A stretch of DNA of 64,000 nt, taken from NCBI GenBank assembly GCA_033283385.1, contig JAWMQQ010000001.1, positions 310,001 through 374,000 on the forward strand, in the 5' to 3' direction. Below are positions 42,205-51,404 of this stretch, piece after piece. The notes below the pieces were generated by a model. The model was not told the DNA's origin. It was given only the letters and a program-made list of their open reading frames with translations, and did no database searches. This DNA comes from Mangrovimicrobium sp033283385 (GTDB lineage: Bacteria > Pseudomonadota > Gammaproteobacteria > Pseudomonadales > Halieaceae). Made by a program: the position numbers and the translations under genes. The stretch's first letter is position 1; every line of letters starts with the position of its first letter.

Positions 42205-44406
42205 GTGCAACTGGAACTGACCGGCGAACAGCAGATGATGCGGGACAGCTTTTCCCGCTACCTCACCGGGGAAAGCAGCAGCGAGCGCGTGCGGGCCGCG
42301 CAGCCCACCGGCTTCGACGCCCGCCTGTGGGCCGGCCTTGCCGAGCTCGGCGCCTTTCTCATCCGCGTGCCGGAGGAGGCCGGCGGTCTCGGGCTGGGCC
42401 TGTTCGACGCCAGCCTGTTGCTGGAGGAGGCGGGGCGCACACTGGCTTCCGGCCCGCTGGCGGAAGCGCTCTGCGCCATGCGCCTGCTGGCACAGCTTGA
42501 CCCGCAGGATGCGCTGGGCCTTCGCGACAGCTACGCCAGTGGTGAAAAGGTGCTGACCCTCGCCCTGCACGATATCGCCGAACGGCCGCGGCAACTGGTG
42601 GCCGGCGGCGCGGTCGCCGCGCAGGTCATCGGCCGGGAGGGCGACAAAATCCTGCTGTTGCAGGTTCCTGGGGGCTATCGCGCCGAACACACCCTCGCCT
42701 CCACGCCTATGGGCCGCATCGACCTCGGCAGCTGCGAACGGCAGCTGCTGGGCGCGGGTCCCGACGCACTTGCCCTGTACGCCGCCATCCTCGAAGAGTG
42801 GAAACTGCTGGTCGCCGCCGCCCTCAACGGCCTTTCCGCGCAGGCAGTGCGCATGGCGGCGCAGTACGCCTGCGAGCGCGTGCAGTTCGACCGCCCCATC
42901 GGCAGTTTCCAGGGGATCTCCCACCCGCTGGCGGACCTCGCGGTGGAAACCGACGCCAGCGTGCTGATGCAGTGGCGCGCCATCCGCGCCATCGCCGATG
43001 GCGACGCGCAGGCCGGCGAGGCGACCAGCGCCGCCCTCTGGTGGGCCAGCACCAGCGCCGAGCGCGCGGTGGCGCAGGCGTTGCATACCTTCGGCGGTTA
43101 CGGCGTCACCCTGGAGTACGACATCCACCTCTACAACCTGCAGGCGAAGGCCCTGCCGCTGGTCTACGGCGATCCCGAGTGCTTGCTGCAGGAGGCGGCG
43201 CGACGTCGCTATGGCGGCGAACAGGCGGTGCTGCCGGAGGCGGGTGACATGCCCATCGAGTTCAGCCTCGGGGAGGAGGCGGAGGCGCTGGCGGAGGAAA
43301 CCCGGCGTTTTTTCGAGGAAAACCTCACCGACGAACTGCGGGCGAAAGCGCATTATTCGTTTTCCGGCCACGACCCGGGCTTCCACCGGAAAATGGCGGA
43401 CGCGGGTATCCTGTTCCCCTCCTGGCCGAAGCACATGGGCGGGCGCGGCGCCAGCCCCTATGCGATGCAGGCCGCCTACAAGGTCTGGGACGACTACAAC
43501 TGGACCGGCCATCCCCAGCGCACCTGCAATATCATCGGCTTCATCATGGATCGCTTCGGCAGTGACGTACTCAAGGCCGAGGCGCTCACCCGGGTGGTCA
43601 ACGGCGAGGCGGTCTGCGCCCTGGGCTTCAGCGAGCCGGGCTCCGGCTCGGACGTCTTCGCCGCGAAAACCCGGGCGACGCCGGACGGCGACGGCTGGCG
43701 CGTGAACGGCCAGAAGATGTTCACCAGCGGCGCGGAAATCTCCGACTACGTGCTGCTGCTCACCCGCACCGATGCGTCGGGCCCCAAGCACACCGGCCTT
43801 ACCATGTTCATCGTGCCGCTGAAGTCCGAGGGCGTCACCATCCAGGCCGTGCACACCTTCCAGGAGGAGCGCACCAATATCACCTACTACGACGACGTCT
43901 ACGTGCCGGACAGCTATCGCCTCGGCGAGGTCGGCGGCGGCCTCAAGGTGATGGCGACGTCGCTGGAGATCGAGCACGGCATGTCCTTCGTGCGCCACCA
44001 CGAGGAAATGCTCGATTCCGCGGAGCGCTTTTGCCGCGAGACCGCCCGCGGCGGGCGGCCGATGATCGACGACCCGTCGGTGCAGGCGCGGCTGGCCCGG
44101 GTGGCCTGCAATATCGCCGCGGCGAAGCTGCTGCACTGCCGCACGCTGTGGACTTCGGCGGAGAACAAGCCGAATGCGGCGTTTGGTCCCGCGTCGAAGA
44201 TGTTTTCCTCGGAGGTGTACAAGGCCGACGCCTTCGAGTTGCTGAACCTGACCGCGCCGGAATCGCTGGCCTTCGAATCGGCGGAGGCGGCGTTCATCAA
44301 CCTGTGTTTCCGGCATTCGCAGGTCTCGACCATCTACGGCGGCGCCAGCGAAATCCATCGCAGCATGATTGCCGAGAAGCGCCTCGGCCTGCCGCGCACA
44401 CGATGA
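42205..44406 (+). CDS. Fused beta-alpha acyl-CoA dehydrogenase (FadE34-like)
   Basis: A 733-residue protein made of two acyl-CoA dehydrogenase modules. The first (about 1-340) is beta-type: CERVQFDRPIGSFQG and TFGGYGVTLEYDIHLYN. The second (from about 349, MPIEFSLGEEAE) is alpha-type: FSEPGSGSDVFAAK and TIYGGASEIHRSMIAEKRLG. Both halves correspond to the separate partners in neighbouring genes. Single-chain dehydrogenases of this kind are known in mycobacterial steroid side-chain breakdown (FadE34), which acts on a C24-CoA side chain. It starts at GTG 42205; the longer frame belongs to the end of the transferase gene. Order beta then alpha is also that of the 44426-46825 pair. Confidence 0.85.
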   Translation: MQLELTGEQQMMRDSFSRYLTGESSSERVRAAQPTGFDARLWAGLAELGAFLIRVPEEAGGLGLGLFDASLLLEEAGRTLASGPLAEALCAMRLLAQLDPQDALGLRDSYASGEKVLTLALHDIAERPRQLVAGGAVAAQVIGREGDKILLLQVPGGYRAEHTLASTPMGRIDLGSCERQLLGAGPDALALYAAILEEWKLLVAAALNGLSAQAVRMAAQYACERVQFDRPIGSFQGISHPLADLAVETDASVLMQWRAIRAIADGDAQAGEATSAALWWASTSAERAVAQALHTFGGYGVTLEYDIHLYNLQAKALPLVYGDPECLLQEAARRRYGGEQAVLPEAGDMPIEFSLGEEAEALAEETRRFFEENLTDELRAKAHYSFSGHDPGFHRKMADAGILFPSWPKHMGGRGASPYAMQAAYKVWDDYNWTGHPQRTCNIIGFIMDRFGSDVLKAEALTRVVNGEAVCALGFSEPGSGSDVFAAKTRATPDGDGWRVNGQKMFTSGAEISDYVLLLTRTDASGPKHTGLTMFIVPLKSEGVTIQAVHTFQEERTNITYYDDVYVPDSYRLGEVGGGLKVMATSLEIEHGMSFVRHHEEMLDSAERFCRETARGGRPMIDDPSVQARLARVACNIAAAKLLHCRTLWTSAENKPNAAFGPASKMFSSEVYKADAFELLNLTAPESLAFESAEAAFINLCFRHSQVSTIYGGASEIHRSMIAEKRLGLPRTR

Positions 44407-44425
44407 ACGAGGAGGGGGATTCCCG

Positions 44426-45556
44426 GTGGATGTAATCGTCACTGAAGACCAGCGGATGCTGCAGGACACGACCCGGCGCTTCCTGGAAAAACGCGCGCCC
44501 GTCGAGTCGATGCGACAGGCAGTGGAGAGCGGTTCGGAGTTTGCGCCGGAGACCTGGCGCGCGGGCCTGGAGCTCGGCTGGGTGTCGCTGTTCGTGCCCG
44601 AGGGCTTCGGCGGTATCGCCGAGTACGCGGGCGGCGCCATCGACGCGGCGATCATCGCGGAGGAACTGGGGCGGGTTGTCTACCCCGGCCCCTTCCTGCC
44701 CAACTGCGTCGCGGCATTTGCGGTTGCCGAGGCCGGTTCGGACGCGCAGCGCTCGGCGGTGCTGCCCGCCCTCGCGCGCGGCGAGCGCATGGCGACACTG
44801 TGTTTTGCATCCCCCGGCGCCCGCGGCGGCGCCGAGCCGGGCAGTATTCGCGTCAACCGCACCCGCCACGGCTACTCCCTGGAAGGCATCGCCGGCAGCG
44901 TGCAGGCGGCGGAGCAGGCGGACTATTTCGTGGTGACGGCGCTGGACGAGCACGGCGCGGTGTCGCAGTTCCTGCTGCCCTTCGACGCCAAGGGCCTCAC
45001 CGTGAACCCGCTGGACCCGATAGACCTCGGCCGCAGCATGGCGCAGGTGCAGTTCCACAGCGTCGCGCTGGGCGAGGATGCGCTGCTGGGCGAATACGGC
45101 GCGGCCGATGCGCAGTTCGAGCGGCAGTTGCAGCTCGCGCTGGTCCTGCACAGCGCCGAAACCGTGGGCGTGACCGACCGCGCGCTGGAATTCACCCTGG
45201 ACTACGTCAAGCAGCGCTACGCCTTCGGCCGGCCTATCGGTTCCTTCCAGGCGCTGAAGCACCGGCTGGCGAACCACGCCATGCAACTGGAGGGCGCCAA
45301 AGCCGCCGTAGCCCACGCCGCGAGATCGGTGCAGGAGGGCGCGGCGGATGCGGCCGCGGCGGCCAGCGTGGCGAAGGCGCACAGCGGCAAGTTCGCCACG
45401 GAGATCATCCGCGACTGCCTGCACATGCACGGCGGTATCGGCATGACCTGGGAGCACGACATTCACCTGTACCTGCGCCGCGCTGTCTCCAACGAGGCGC
45501 TGTGGGGCGCGACACCGGCGCACTACGAGCGGCTGTGCCGCCTCGCGCAGGCCTGA
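44426..45556 (+). CDS. Acyl-CoA dehydrogenase, beta-type subunit
   Basis: A 376-residue acyl-CoA dehydrogenase. It has KQRYAFGRPIGSFQALKHR and HMHGGIGMTWEHDIHLYLRRA at the C-terminal half, with no SEPxxGSD or GTSE(I/T) motif. It pairs with the next gene to make the second separate heteromeric dehydrogenase of this operon. Starts at GTG with GGAGG ten bases before it; the longer open frame overlaps the fused gene's end. The DIHLYLRR segment marks it as nearer to the first half of the fused protein than to the beta subunit at 38386. Confidence 0.84.
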   Translation: MDVIVTEDQRMLQDTTRRFLEKRAPVESMRQAVESGSEFAPETWRAGLELGWVSLFVPEGFGGIAEYAGGAIDAAIIAEELGRVVYPGPFLPNCVAAFAVAEAGSDAQRSAVLPALARGERMATLCFASPGARGGAEPGSIRVNRTRHGYSLEGIAGSVQAAEQADYFVVTALDEHGAVSQFLLPFDAKGLTVNPLDPIDLGRSMAQVQFHSVALGEDALLGEYGAADAQFERQLQLALVLHSAETVGVTDRALEFTLDYVKQRYAFGRPIGSFQALKHRLANHAMQLEGAKAAVAHAARSVQEGAADAAAAASVAKAHSGKFATEIIRDCLHMHGGIGMTWEHDIHLYLRRAVSNEALWGATPAHYERLCRLAQA

Positions 45557-45568
45557 GGGGGACCGCCG

Positions 45569-46825
45569 ATGACGACGACAAGCACAGAGATAGCCGGTAC
45601 CGAAACGCTGGAGGACTTCCGCCTGCGAGCGCGCAAGTGGCTGCAGGACAGGCTGCCGCCGCGCATTCCCGGCGAGCCGTTCATGGACTGGGAGCGCAGG
45701 GAACTGGTGGCGCGTGACCGGCAGATCCAGCGCGCGCTGTGGGAGGGCGGCTTCGCCGGCATCACCCTGCCGGTCGCCTATGGCGGGCTGGGGCTGGATT
45801 ACCACTACGAGGAAGCGTTCTACGACGAGGCGGAGCCCTACCGCCTGCCCTGGCATTTCGGCAACGCCTTCAACGTGGTCATTCCGACGCTGCTGGCGCA
45901 TGGCAACGAGACACTGAAACAGCGTTATATCCCGGGAATTTTGCGTGGCGAGGAGATCTGGTGCCAGCTGCTGTCGGAGCCCTCCGGTGGCTCCGATCTC
46001 GCGGGGGTGACCACCCGCGCCGAGCGGCGCGGCGATAGCTGGGTGCTCAACGGTTCCAAGGTCTGGACCACCGGCGGCATGGCCTGTGATATGGGTATCT
46101 GCCTGGCGCGCACCGATCCCACGGTGCCCAAGCATGCCGGGCTCACCATGTTCGCAGTGAACATGAAGTCGCCGGGCCTGACCATATCGCCGCTCAAGCT
46201 GATCCGCGGCAACAGCGATTTCTGCCAGGAATTCCTCGACGACGTGGAGGTGCCGGCGGACCACGTCATCGGCGAGCCCAATGCCGGCTGGACGGTGGTG
46301 CGCAGCCAACTGGCTGCAGAGCACGCAGGCATGGCGCGCGGCTGGCACCAGGGCCTGAGGGTGGCGGCGGAGTCGGCGGCGGTCGAACTCTCGCCTGCCT
46401 ACGTGGACATGCTGCGCGCGCTGGACCTCGAGAAGGACACCCACGCCCGGCAACTGGTGGGCGAGGCTTTCGTCATCGACGCGGTGTACAAGCTCACCAC
46501 GCGCAGGGTGGCGGTGGGCGTGCGCAACGGCGCGCTGCCGCACACCGCGGGTTCGGTCGCCAGCCTGATGGCGGCGCAGACCGACGTGCGGCGCACCGCG
46601 CTGCTGTCCGAGCTTTACGGCCCCGTCGGCGTGTACGCGGCACCGGACCGGGGCGGCAACTCGGTGGGGCTGGACCGGGTGTGCACCCACCGCATCGGCG
46701 GCGGCACCACCGAGACCCAGGCCAACGCGGTGGCCGAGCGCCACCTCGGCCTGCCGAAAGAGCCCAGCGACGACAACGCGATTCCCTTCAACCAGCGCAA
46801 GATCAACGCGGACCGCGAACGCTGA
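45569..46825 (+). CDS. Acyl-CoA dehydrogenase, alpha-type subunit
   Basis: A 418-residue acyl-CoA dehydrogenase. Flavin segment WCQLLSEPSGGSDLAG, then LNGSKVWTTGG (substrate loop) and the C-terminal HRIGGGTTETQANAVAERHLGL, in which Thr replaces the Ser-Glu-Ile of GTSEI. It should pair with the previous gene. An ATG start is used here, unlike the seven preceding genes of the operon, which all use GTG. The gap to the hydratase-like gene is 18 bases. Substrate unknown; the paired genes point to a ring- or branch-containing acyl-CoA. Confidence 0.86.
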   Translation: MTTTSTEIAGTETLEDFRLRARKWLQDRLPPRIPGEPFMDWERRELVARDRQIQRALWEGGFAGITLPVAYGGLGLDYHYEEAFYDEAEPYRLPWHFGNAFNVVIPTLLAHGNETLKQRYIPGILRGEEIWCQLLSEPSGGSDLAGVTTRAERRGDSWVLNGSKVWTTGGMACDMGICLARTDPTVPKHAGLTMFAVNMKSPGLTISPLKLIRGNSDFCQEFLDDVEVPADHVIGEPNAGWTVVRSQLAAEHAGMARGWHQGLRVAAESAAVELSPAYVDMLRALDLEKDTHARQLVGEAFVIDAVYKLTTRRVAVGVRNGALPHTAGSVASLMAAQTDVRRTALLSELYGPVGVYAAPDRGGNSVGLDRVCTHRIGGGTTETQANAVAERHLGLPKEPSDDNAIPFNQRKINADRER

Positions 46826-46843
46826 CATAGCCGGAGGCCGAGC

Positions 46844-47632
46844 ATGGGCACAGGTTTGAACATTCACAGTGAGGGTTCGGTCGCTGTGCTGGAACTGAAC
46901 CGGCCGGAACTGCGCAACGCCGTCGATATCGCCCTGCGCCGCGCTCTGCTCGATGCCTTGACCGCGCTGGGCCGCGACCCTGCAGTGACCGCGGTCATCA
47001 TCACCGGCGCCGGCAAGGCGTTCTGTGCGGGCGCGGACCTGAAGGGCGGTTCGAAGGGCGAGGATCCCACGCTGCGCAGCGCAGCGCGGGTGCTGGTGCA
47101 CGATTTCCAGCCGCTGGTGGAGGGCATCGCCAAGCTGGACAAGCCGGTACTCGCCGCGGTGAACGGCGCCGCCGCCGGTGTTGGCATGTCCCTGGCGCTG
47201 GCCTGTGACCTGGTGCTGATGGCCGACGACGCTTACATGGCCAGCAGTGCAGTCAGGGTGGGACTGGTGCCAGACGGCGGCCTGGCCTGGCTGCTCTGCC
47301 GCCGGCTCGGTTACCTGCGTGCTTTCGATATCCTCACCGGCGGGGAGCGACTGGATGCCGAGCGCTGCAGCGAGCTGGGCCTCGCCAACACGGTGGTGGA
47401 GGGGGCGCAACTGCGCGCCGTTGCTCTGGAGAAAGCGGCTGTTTTTGCGGAGCGCGCACCCATGGCACTGGCGCTGACCAAGCGCCTGGCGCGGCTGTCG
47501 GAAACCGCGACCCTGGCGGATGCGATGGCGATCGAGGCGGAGATGCAGGCCCTGTGCATGGCCACGGAGGATTCGCGCGAGGCGATGGCCGCCTTCGCGC
47601 AAAAGCGCAAACCGGAATTTACCGGCCGCTAG
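46844..47632 (+). CDS. Enoyl-CoA hydratase/isomerase family, PaaG-like
   Basis: A 262-residue crotonase-fold protein with GAGKAFCAGADLKG (oxyanion), GVGMSLAL in place of the first glutamate, and D in GLVPDGGLAW. This is the PaaG/isomerase layout already seen at 2840, and the two genes are the closest pair among the crotonase genes here. It should isomerise double bonds or open an epoxide-type ring rather than hydrate. It is the last gene of the nine-gene operon. Its stop TAG and the stop of the convergent DapA-family gene share the same CTAG. Confidence 0.83.
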   Translation: MGTGLNIHSEGSVAVLELNRPELRNAVDIALRRALLDALTALGRDPAVTAVIITGAGKAFCAGADLKGGSKGEDPTLRSAARVLVHDFQPLVEGIAKLDKPVLAAVNGAAAGVGMSLALACDLVLMADDAYMASSAVRVGLVPDGGLAWLLCRRLGYLRAFDILTGGERLDAERCSELGLANTVVEGAQLRAVALEKAAVFAERAPMALALTKRLARLSETATLADAMAIEAEMQALCMATEDSREAMAAFAQKRKPEFTGR

Positions 47633-48651
47633 GCGGCAGTGCGGGCAATATCACTGAGCCCCGCGCGTCGGTAGGCGCCGTGGATCTGCTGCTTCGCGGC
47701 TTCTGGCAAAAAAGCCTGCGGCGGCCGCGAGTGGGGGTAGTCGCCCGCCGGCAATCCAACCGCCGCGGCCATGCGCTTGATCGCCTCGCCCCAGTGGGTG
47801 AAGTAGCCCGGTCGGCCCGGGTAGGCGGTGAGCACATCGCCGAGGTCCGCGACCAGCTGATCCATGCCCGACTCGCGGGCGTAGGCCAGCGCATCGTCGA
47901 TGCGCCCCTGCCAGACCAGCGCGTGGTACTCGCTGGCCATCATCCGCCCGGGAAAATCCATCACGTAACCCGAGGTACCCAGCAGCGCCTTGCAGACGAT
48001 GCCGCGGCTGGCCCAGCCCGCGGTAAGCGCCTGCGGATTGCACTCCCACACCTGCATGCCGGGCGCGCCCGCAGCTACCGCCGCGCTGCGCCAGGTCTCG
48101 AAACTGCCTTCCTTGATTGCGCAGATCGCGGGGATGCGCTCGTAGATGGCGATGATTTCCTCCGGCGAGAGCAGGTAGCCCGAGGAGGGCGAGTTGAACA
48201 GGCCCAGCGCGATATCGCTGCGCTGCGCGATGTACTCGAAAAAGCGCAGCACGCCCGCTCCGCCGTGGACCTCCATGGACGGTGTCTGGATGTAGACGAT
48301 ATCCGCGCCCGCAGCCTGTGCGTGCCGGGTCAGCTCCAGGCAATCCCCGGGGCCGGTGGTGGAGGTGCAGGCCTGGATGACGACGCCGGGGTTGATGGCG
48401 CGCGCTTCGGCGACGGCGACCTCCAGCAACTGTTTGCGCTCGTCCACGGTGAGCGACCAGAACTCGGCGAGTCCGCTGGTCAGCCACAGCATGGGGTGGC
48501 CGAGGTCGCGCACGCAGTAGCGCACCAGCTGGCGGTAGGCGTCCCAGTCGATGTTCTCACCATCCGGGCCGCAAAACGGCGTGTACAGGGAGTCACCGAT
48601 GCCGGTCAGGGCCGTCCTGGCCCAATCGCGGGCCTGTTGCGCTGTTGCCAT
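47629..48651 (-). CDS. DapA-family (dihydrodipicolinate synthase-like) lyase/aldolase
   Basis: A 340-residue TIM-barrel protein of the DapA/NAL family, whose members use a Schiff-base lysine. K180 in CAIKEGS is the lysine and Y159 in NSPSSGY matches the catalytic tyrosine region. WLTSGLAEFWSLTVDER follows the family's substrate loop (a G-TGE position reads SGLAE). Relatives include DapA itself, sialic-acid aldolase and hydratase-aldolases of aromatic breakdown (NahE, PhdG type). Its place next to the acyl-CoA operon and receptor favours the last group, but this is inference. A motif copy lies 12 bases before the ATG. It is divergent from the receptor gene. Confidence 0.78.
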   Translation of the reverse strand: MATAQQARDWARTALTGIGDSLYTPFCGPDGENIDWDAYRQLVRYCVRDLGHPMLWLTSGLAEFWSLTVDERKQLLEVAVAEARAINPGVVIQACTSTTGPGDCLELTRHAQAAGADIVYIQTPSMEVHGGAGVLRFFEYIAQRSDIALGLFNSPSSGYLLSPEEIIAIYERIPAICAIKEGSFETWRSAAVAAGAPGMQVWECNPQALTAGWASRGIVCKALLGTSGYVMDFPGRMMASEYHALVWQGRIDDALAYARESGMDQLVADLGDVLTAYPGRPGYFTHWGEAIKRMAAAVGLPAGDYPHSRPPQAFLPEAAKQQIHGAYRRAGLSDIARTAA

Positions 48652-48663
48652 GTTTCGACCTTA

Positions 48664-48676
48664 ATATTTACACAAT
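48664..48676. promoter_or_regulatory. Catabolic 13-bp motif, DapA-family gene
   Basis: ATATTTACACAAT, one mismatch (position 4), 12 bases upstream of the DapA-like ATG. Confidence 0.45.
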
Positions 48677-48856
48677 AAAACCAGGGCTAATAAGCTGCCT
48701 GTAATCGCACCTTCAGGGCGCCAGGCTAATCCGGTTGAATGCCATATGGATGCATCTTTATAGGACAAAAATCCCATACATTGCAATTTTTCCGACGCAT
48801 TACAGGGTTTGTTCCGGGCGGCGACGGTTGACTTGCCTGCTACTCATCCTTGTGTA

Positions 48857-48869
48857 ATAGTCATACAAA
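48857..48869. promoter_or_regulatory. Catabolic 13-bp motif, TonB receptor
   Basis: ATAGTCATACAAA, two mismatches, 51 bases before the receptor start. Confidence 0.4.
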
Positions 48870-48920
48870 TGAAGTGCCTGCGTGACTCGATCCTCGAATA
48901 ATAAGAAGCGGAGACTGGTT

Positions 48921-51404
48921 ATGGAAAACACGGCGGTTCGCACTCCCCCTGTTCACAACAAGCTGCGCAGCAGCCTGGCCCTGGCGGTGACCGCCTGCGT
49001 CGGCATCGGCTGGGGCGGCGTCGCCTTCGCCGACGCCTCGATGCAGCTGGAAGAAGTCATCGTCACCGCGCAGAAGCGCCTGCAGAGCATGCAGGATGTA
49101 CCGGTTGCGGTTACTGCCCTCGGCAAGGAAGCGCTGGAAGTGAACCGCGTCCTCACCGTCAACGACCTCAACGGCCTGGCGCCCAACTTCGGTGTGCGGC
49201 CCGCGGTCGGCGGGGTGAACATTCCCGCCTTCAACATGCGCGGCATTACCGGTTACGGGCTGGTGGCCGGTTCGGACAAGGAAATCTCCGTCTACCTGGA
49301 CGGCGTGTACATCGGCTCGCCGCGCGGCTCCATCTTCAACCTGCCGGACACGGAGCAGGTCGAAGTGCTGCGCGGCCCGCAGGGCACCCTGTTCGGGCGC
49401 AACGCCACCGGCGGCGCCATCAGCATCACCACCCGGGACCCGAGCGGTGAACTCGGCTTCAAGCAGCTGGTGGGCGTGGGTAACCGCGACTACCTGCGCA
49501 CGGTTTCCACCCTGGATTTCCCGGCGCTGGGGCCGCTCAGCGCCTATGTCACCTACACCAAGGAGGAGCAGGACGGGGATATCGACAACCTCGGCTCCGG
49601 CATCACCTGGGACCGCACGGCATTCGGCTACGGCAGGGACACCACCGACAAGACCCTGGGCTCGATCGACCAGCAGACGGTGTTCTTCGCCGCGATGCTG
49701 GACCTGGGCGATATCACCGTGTCCTACAAGTTCGACTACAGCGAAGACACGGGCACACCGCGCGCCAATGTGATGGTCAGTGAAATCGACGCCAGCTTCC
49801 TCGGTCCCCAGGCGGAACTGCTGCTGGACTCCCTGCAGGCCGCCAACCCGGACCTGCTTTACAAGGGTACCAGCCGTCCCAATGCCTGGAACAACGCGTT
49901 CTCGCTGGCGCGGGACCAGACCGTGGAGGGCCATCGCCTGTTCGCGGAGTGGGAAATCAACGACCAGTTCACCCTGAAGAACACGCTGGCCTACCGCAAG
50001 GCCAAGGTGTTCACGCCGGCGGATATCTCCGGCACCAGCGGCTGGGTCGCGGGTTCCTTCGCGCAGTTCCTGCCCGGCGGCCCGTTCAGCCCGACCGATC
50101 CGTTCTGCTTCATCTGCTCGCAATCCGACTCCAAGGGCGACCAGTGGAGTGACGAGCTGCAACTCGACTACGACGGCGAATTCGCCACTATTACCACCGG
50201 CCTGCTGTACTACAGCTCCAAGGACACCTCCGGCAGCCCGCCCAACGCGGCGAACCTCTACGGCGCCGCCAGTATCGGCGCGTTCCCGAACTACGTGGTG
50301 CCGCGTTACGCCCAGAACATCTCCTATAACGAGGCGGATTCCTACGCCGCTTACGCGCAGGGCGAGTTCCACGTCACCGAGAGCATCGACCTGCTGGCGG
50401 GCATCCGCTACACCAAGGATGACAAGTCCGGCAGTTTCGTCTCCGGCCTTCCGGACGATCCGCCCACGGAGAAAAACCCCAGCGGCGGCTACTGGGTGCG
50501 CGATTTCGAGTGGGACGGCGACAACGTCGATTACCTGCTGGGCGTCAACTACAACTTCAACGACTACACGCTGATCTACGGCAAGTTCTCCACCGGCTAC
50601 GTGTCCGGCGGCTCGGTGGCGGGCATCGCCTTCGACCCGGAAACGTCGGAGTCCTGGGAGCTGGGCTTCAAGGCGGACTTCCTCGACAGCCGGCTGCGCA
50701 CCAACTTCGCCTGGTTCGACGTGGTGTATAAGGACTACCAGTCACCGACCTCGGGCGCGGGTTTCAGCAAGGAGACCACCGCGCCGGAACTGTTCGACCA
50801 GATCGAGGGAGTGGGCACCTTCATCCTCGGCGGCGGCGAGCTGAAGGCCAACGGCTTCGAGCTTGAAGTCTCGGCGCTGCCGCTGGCCGGCCTCGTCGTC
50901 AACGCGAGCCTGGGCTACGTGGACACGGAATACACCAAGGTGAATCCCTATGTGCTGGAGTCGGTGGGCGCCCTGGACCTCAACCCGGCGGACGGCGACA
51001 ACGCCTACCCCAATTCCGACTACAGGCAGACGCTGAACCCGGAGTGGAACGCCAACCTCGGTGCGAACTACGAGACCAATCCGCTGTTCGGATCGGCCTA
51101 CCTGACCATGGGCGTCAACGGCATCTGGACGGACAAGATACGCCTGGACCAGAACCCGGGCCGCGCCGCGGCGACGCCGTTCGGCAAGGTGGAATTCGCG
51201 CCGGCGCAGTGGGTGTTCAACGCCCGCGTCGCGCTGCGCAATATCGCGCTGTTCGACAGCTGGACCGGGGAGATCGCTTTGTGGGGGCGGAACCTTACGG
51301 ACGAGGACAACATTGCCTTCGTTACCAATTTCGGTGCGTTCGTCAGCGGGAACTTCCAGGATTCGCGCAGTTACGGGGTCGACTTTATCGTCAATTACGA
51401 CTGA
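48921..51404 (+). CDS. TonB-dependent outer-membrane receptor
   Basis: An 827-residue receptor. A signal peptide (KLRSSLALAVTACVGIGWGG to ADA) is followed by the TonB-box region EEVIVTAQKR, then a plug domain (VPVAVTALGKE to GRNATGGAISITTRDPSGE) and a 22-strand barrel ending in FIVNYD. The plug carries the LRGPQGTLFGRNATGGA signature typical of sphingomonad-like and marine receptors for hydrophobic or carbohydrate ligands. It imports a substrate through the outer membrane using TonB energy. The ATG at 48921 gives the signal peptide; a GTG/ATG upstream in frame does not. It lies next to the acyl-CoA operon and shares the proposed motif, which suggests it imports the pathway substrate. Confidence 0.88.
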   Translation: MENTAVRTPPVHNKLRSSLALAVTACVGIGWGGVAFADASMQLEEVIVTAQKRLQSMQDVPVAVTALGKEALEVNRVLTVNDLNGLAPNFGVRPAVGGVNIPAFNMRGITGYGLVAGSDKEISVYLDGVYIGSPRGSIFNLPDTEQVEVLRGPQGTLFGRNATGGAISITTRDPSGELGFKQLVGVGNRDYLRTVSTLDFPALGPLSAYVTYTKEEQDGDIDNLGSGITWDRTAFGYGRDTTDKTLGSIDQQTVFFAAMLDLGDITVSYKFDYSEDTGTPRANVMVSEIDASFLGPQAELLLDSLQAANPDLLYKGTSRPNAWNNAFSLARDQTVEGHRLFAEWEINDQFTLKNTLAYRKAKVFTPADISGTSGWVAGSFAQFLPGGPFSPTDPFCFICSQSDSKGDQWSDELQLDYDGEFATITTGLLYYSSKDTSGSPPNAANLYGAASIGAFPNYVVPRYAQNISYNEADSYAAYAQGEFHVTESIDLLAGIRYTKDDKSGSFVSGLPDDPPTEKNPSGGYWVRDFEWDGDNVDYLLGVNYNFNDYTLIYGKFSTGYVSGGSVAGIAFDPETSESWELGFKADFLDSRLRTNFAWFDVVYKDYQSPTSGAGFSKETTAPELFDQIEGVGTFILGGGELKANGFELEVSALPLAGLVVNASLGYVDTEYTKVNPYVLESVGALDLNPADGDNAYPNSDYRQTLNPEWNANLGANYETNPLFGSAYLTMGVNGIWTDKIRLDQNPGRAAATPFGKVEFAPAQWVFNARVALRNIALFDSWTGEIALWGRNLTDEDNIAFVTNFGAFVSGNFQDSRSYGVDFIVNYD

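Noticed and set aside
42172..44655. Minus-strand open frame of about 827 codons opposite the fused dehydrogenase
   Set aside because: Same composition effect; no motif and no ribosome site. It is opposite a clear gene.
44297..47602. Very long minus-strand open frame (about 1100 codons) opposite the dehydrogenase genes
   Set aside because: High GC removes stop codons on the opposite strand. The product is His/Gly/Arg-rich with no family pattern, and the plus strand carries four well-supported genes.
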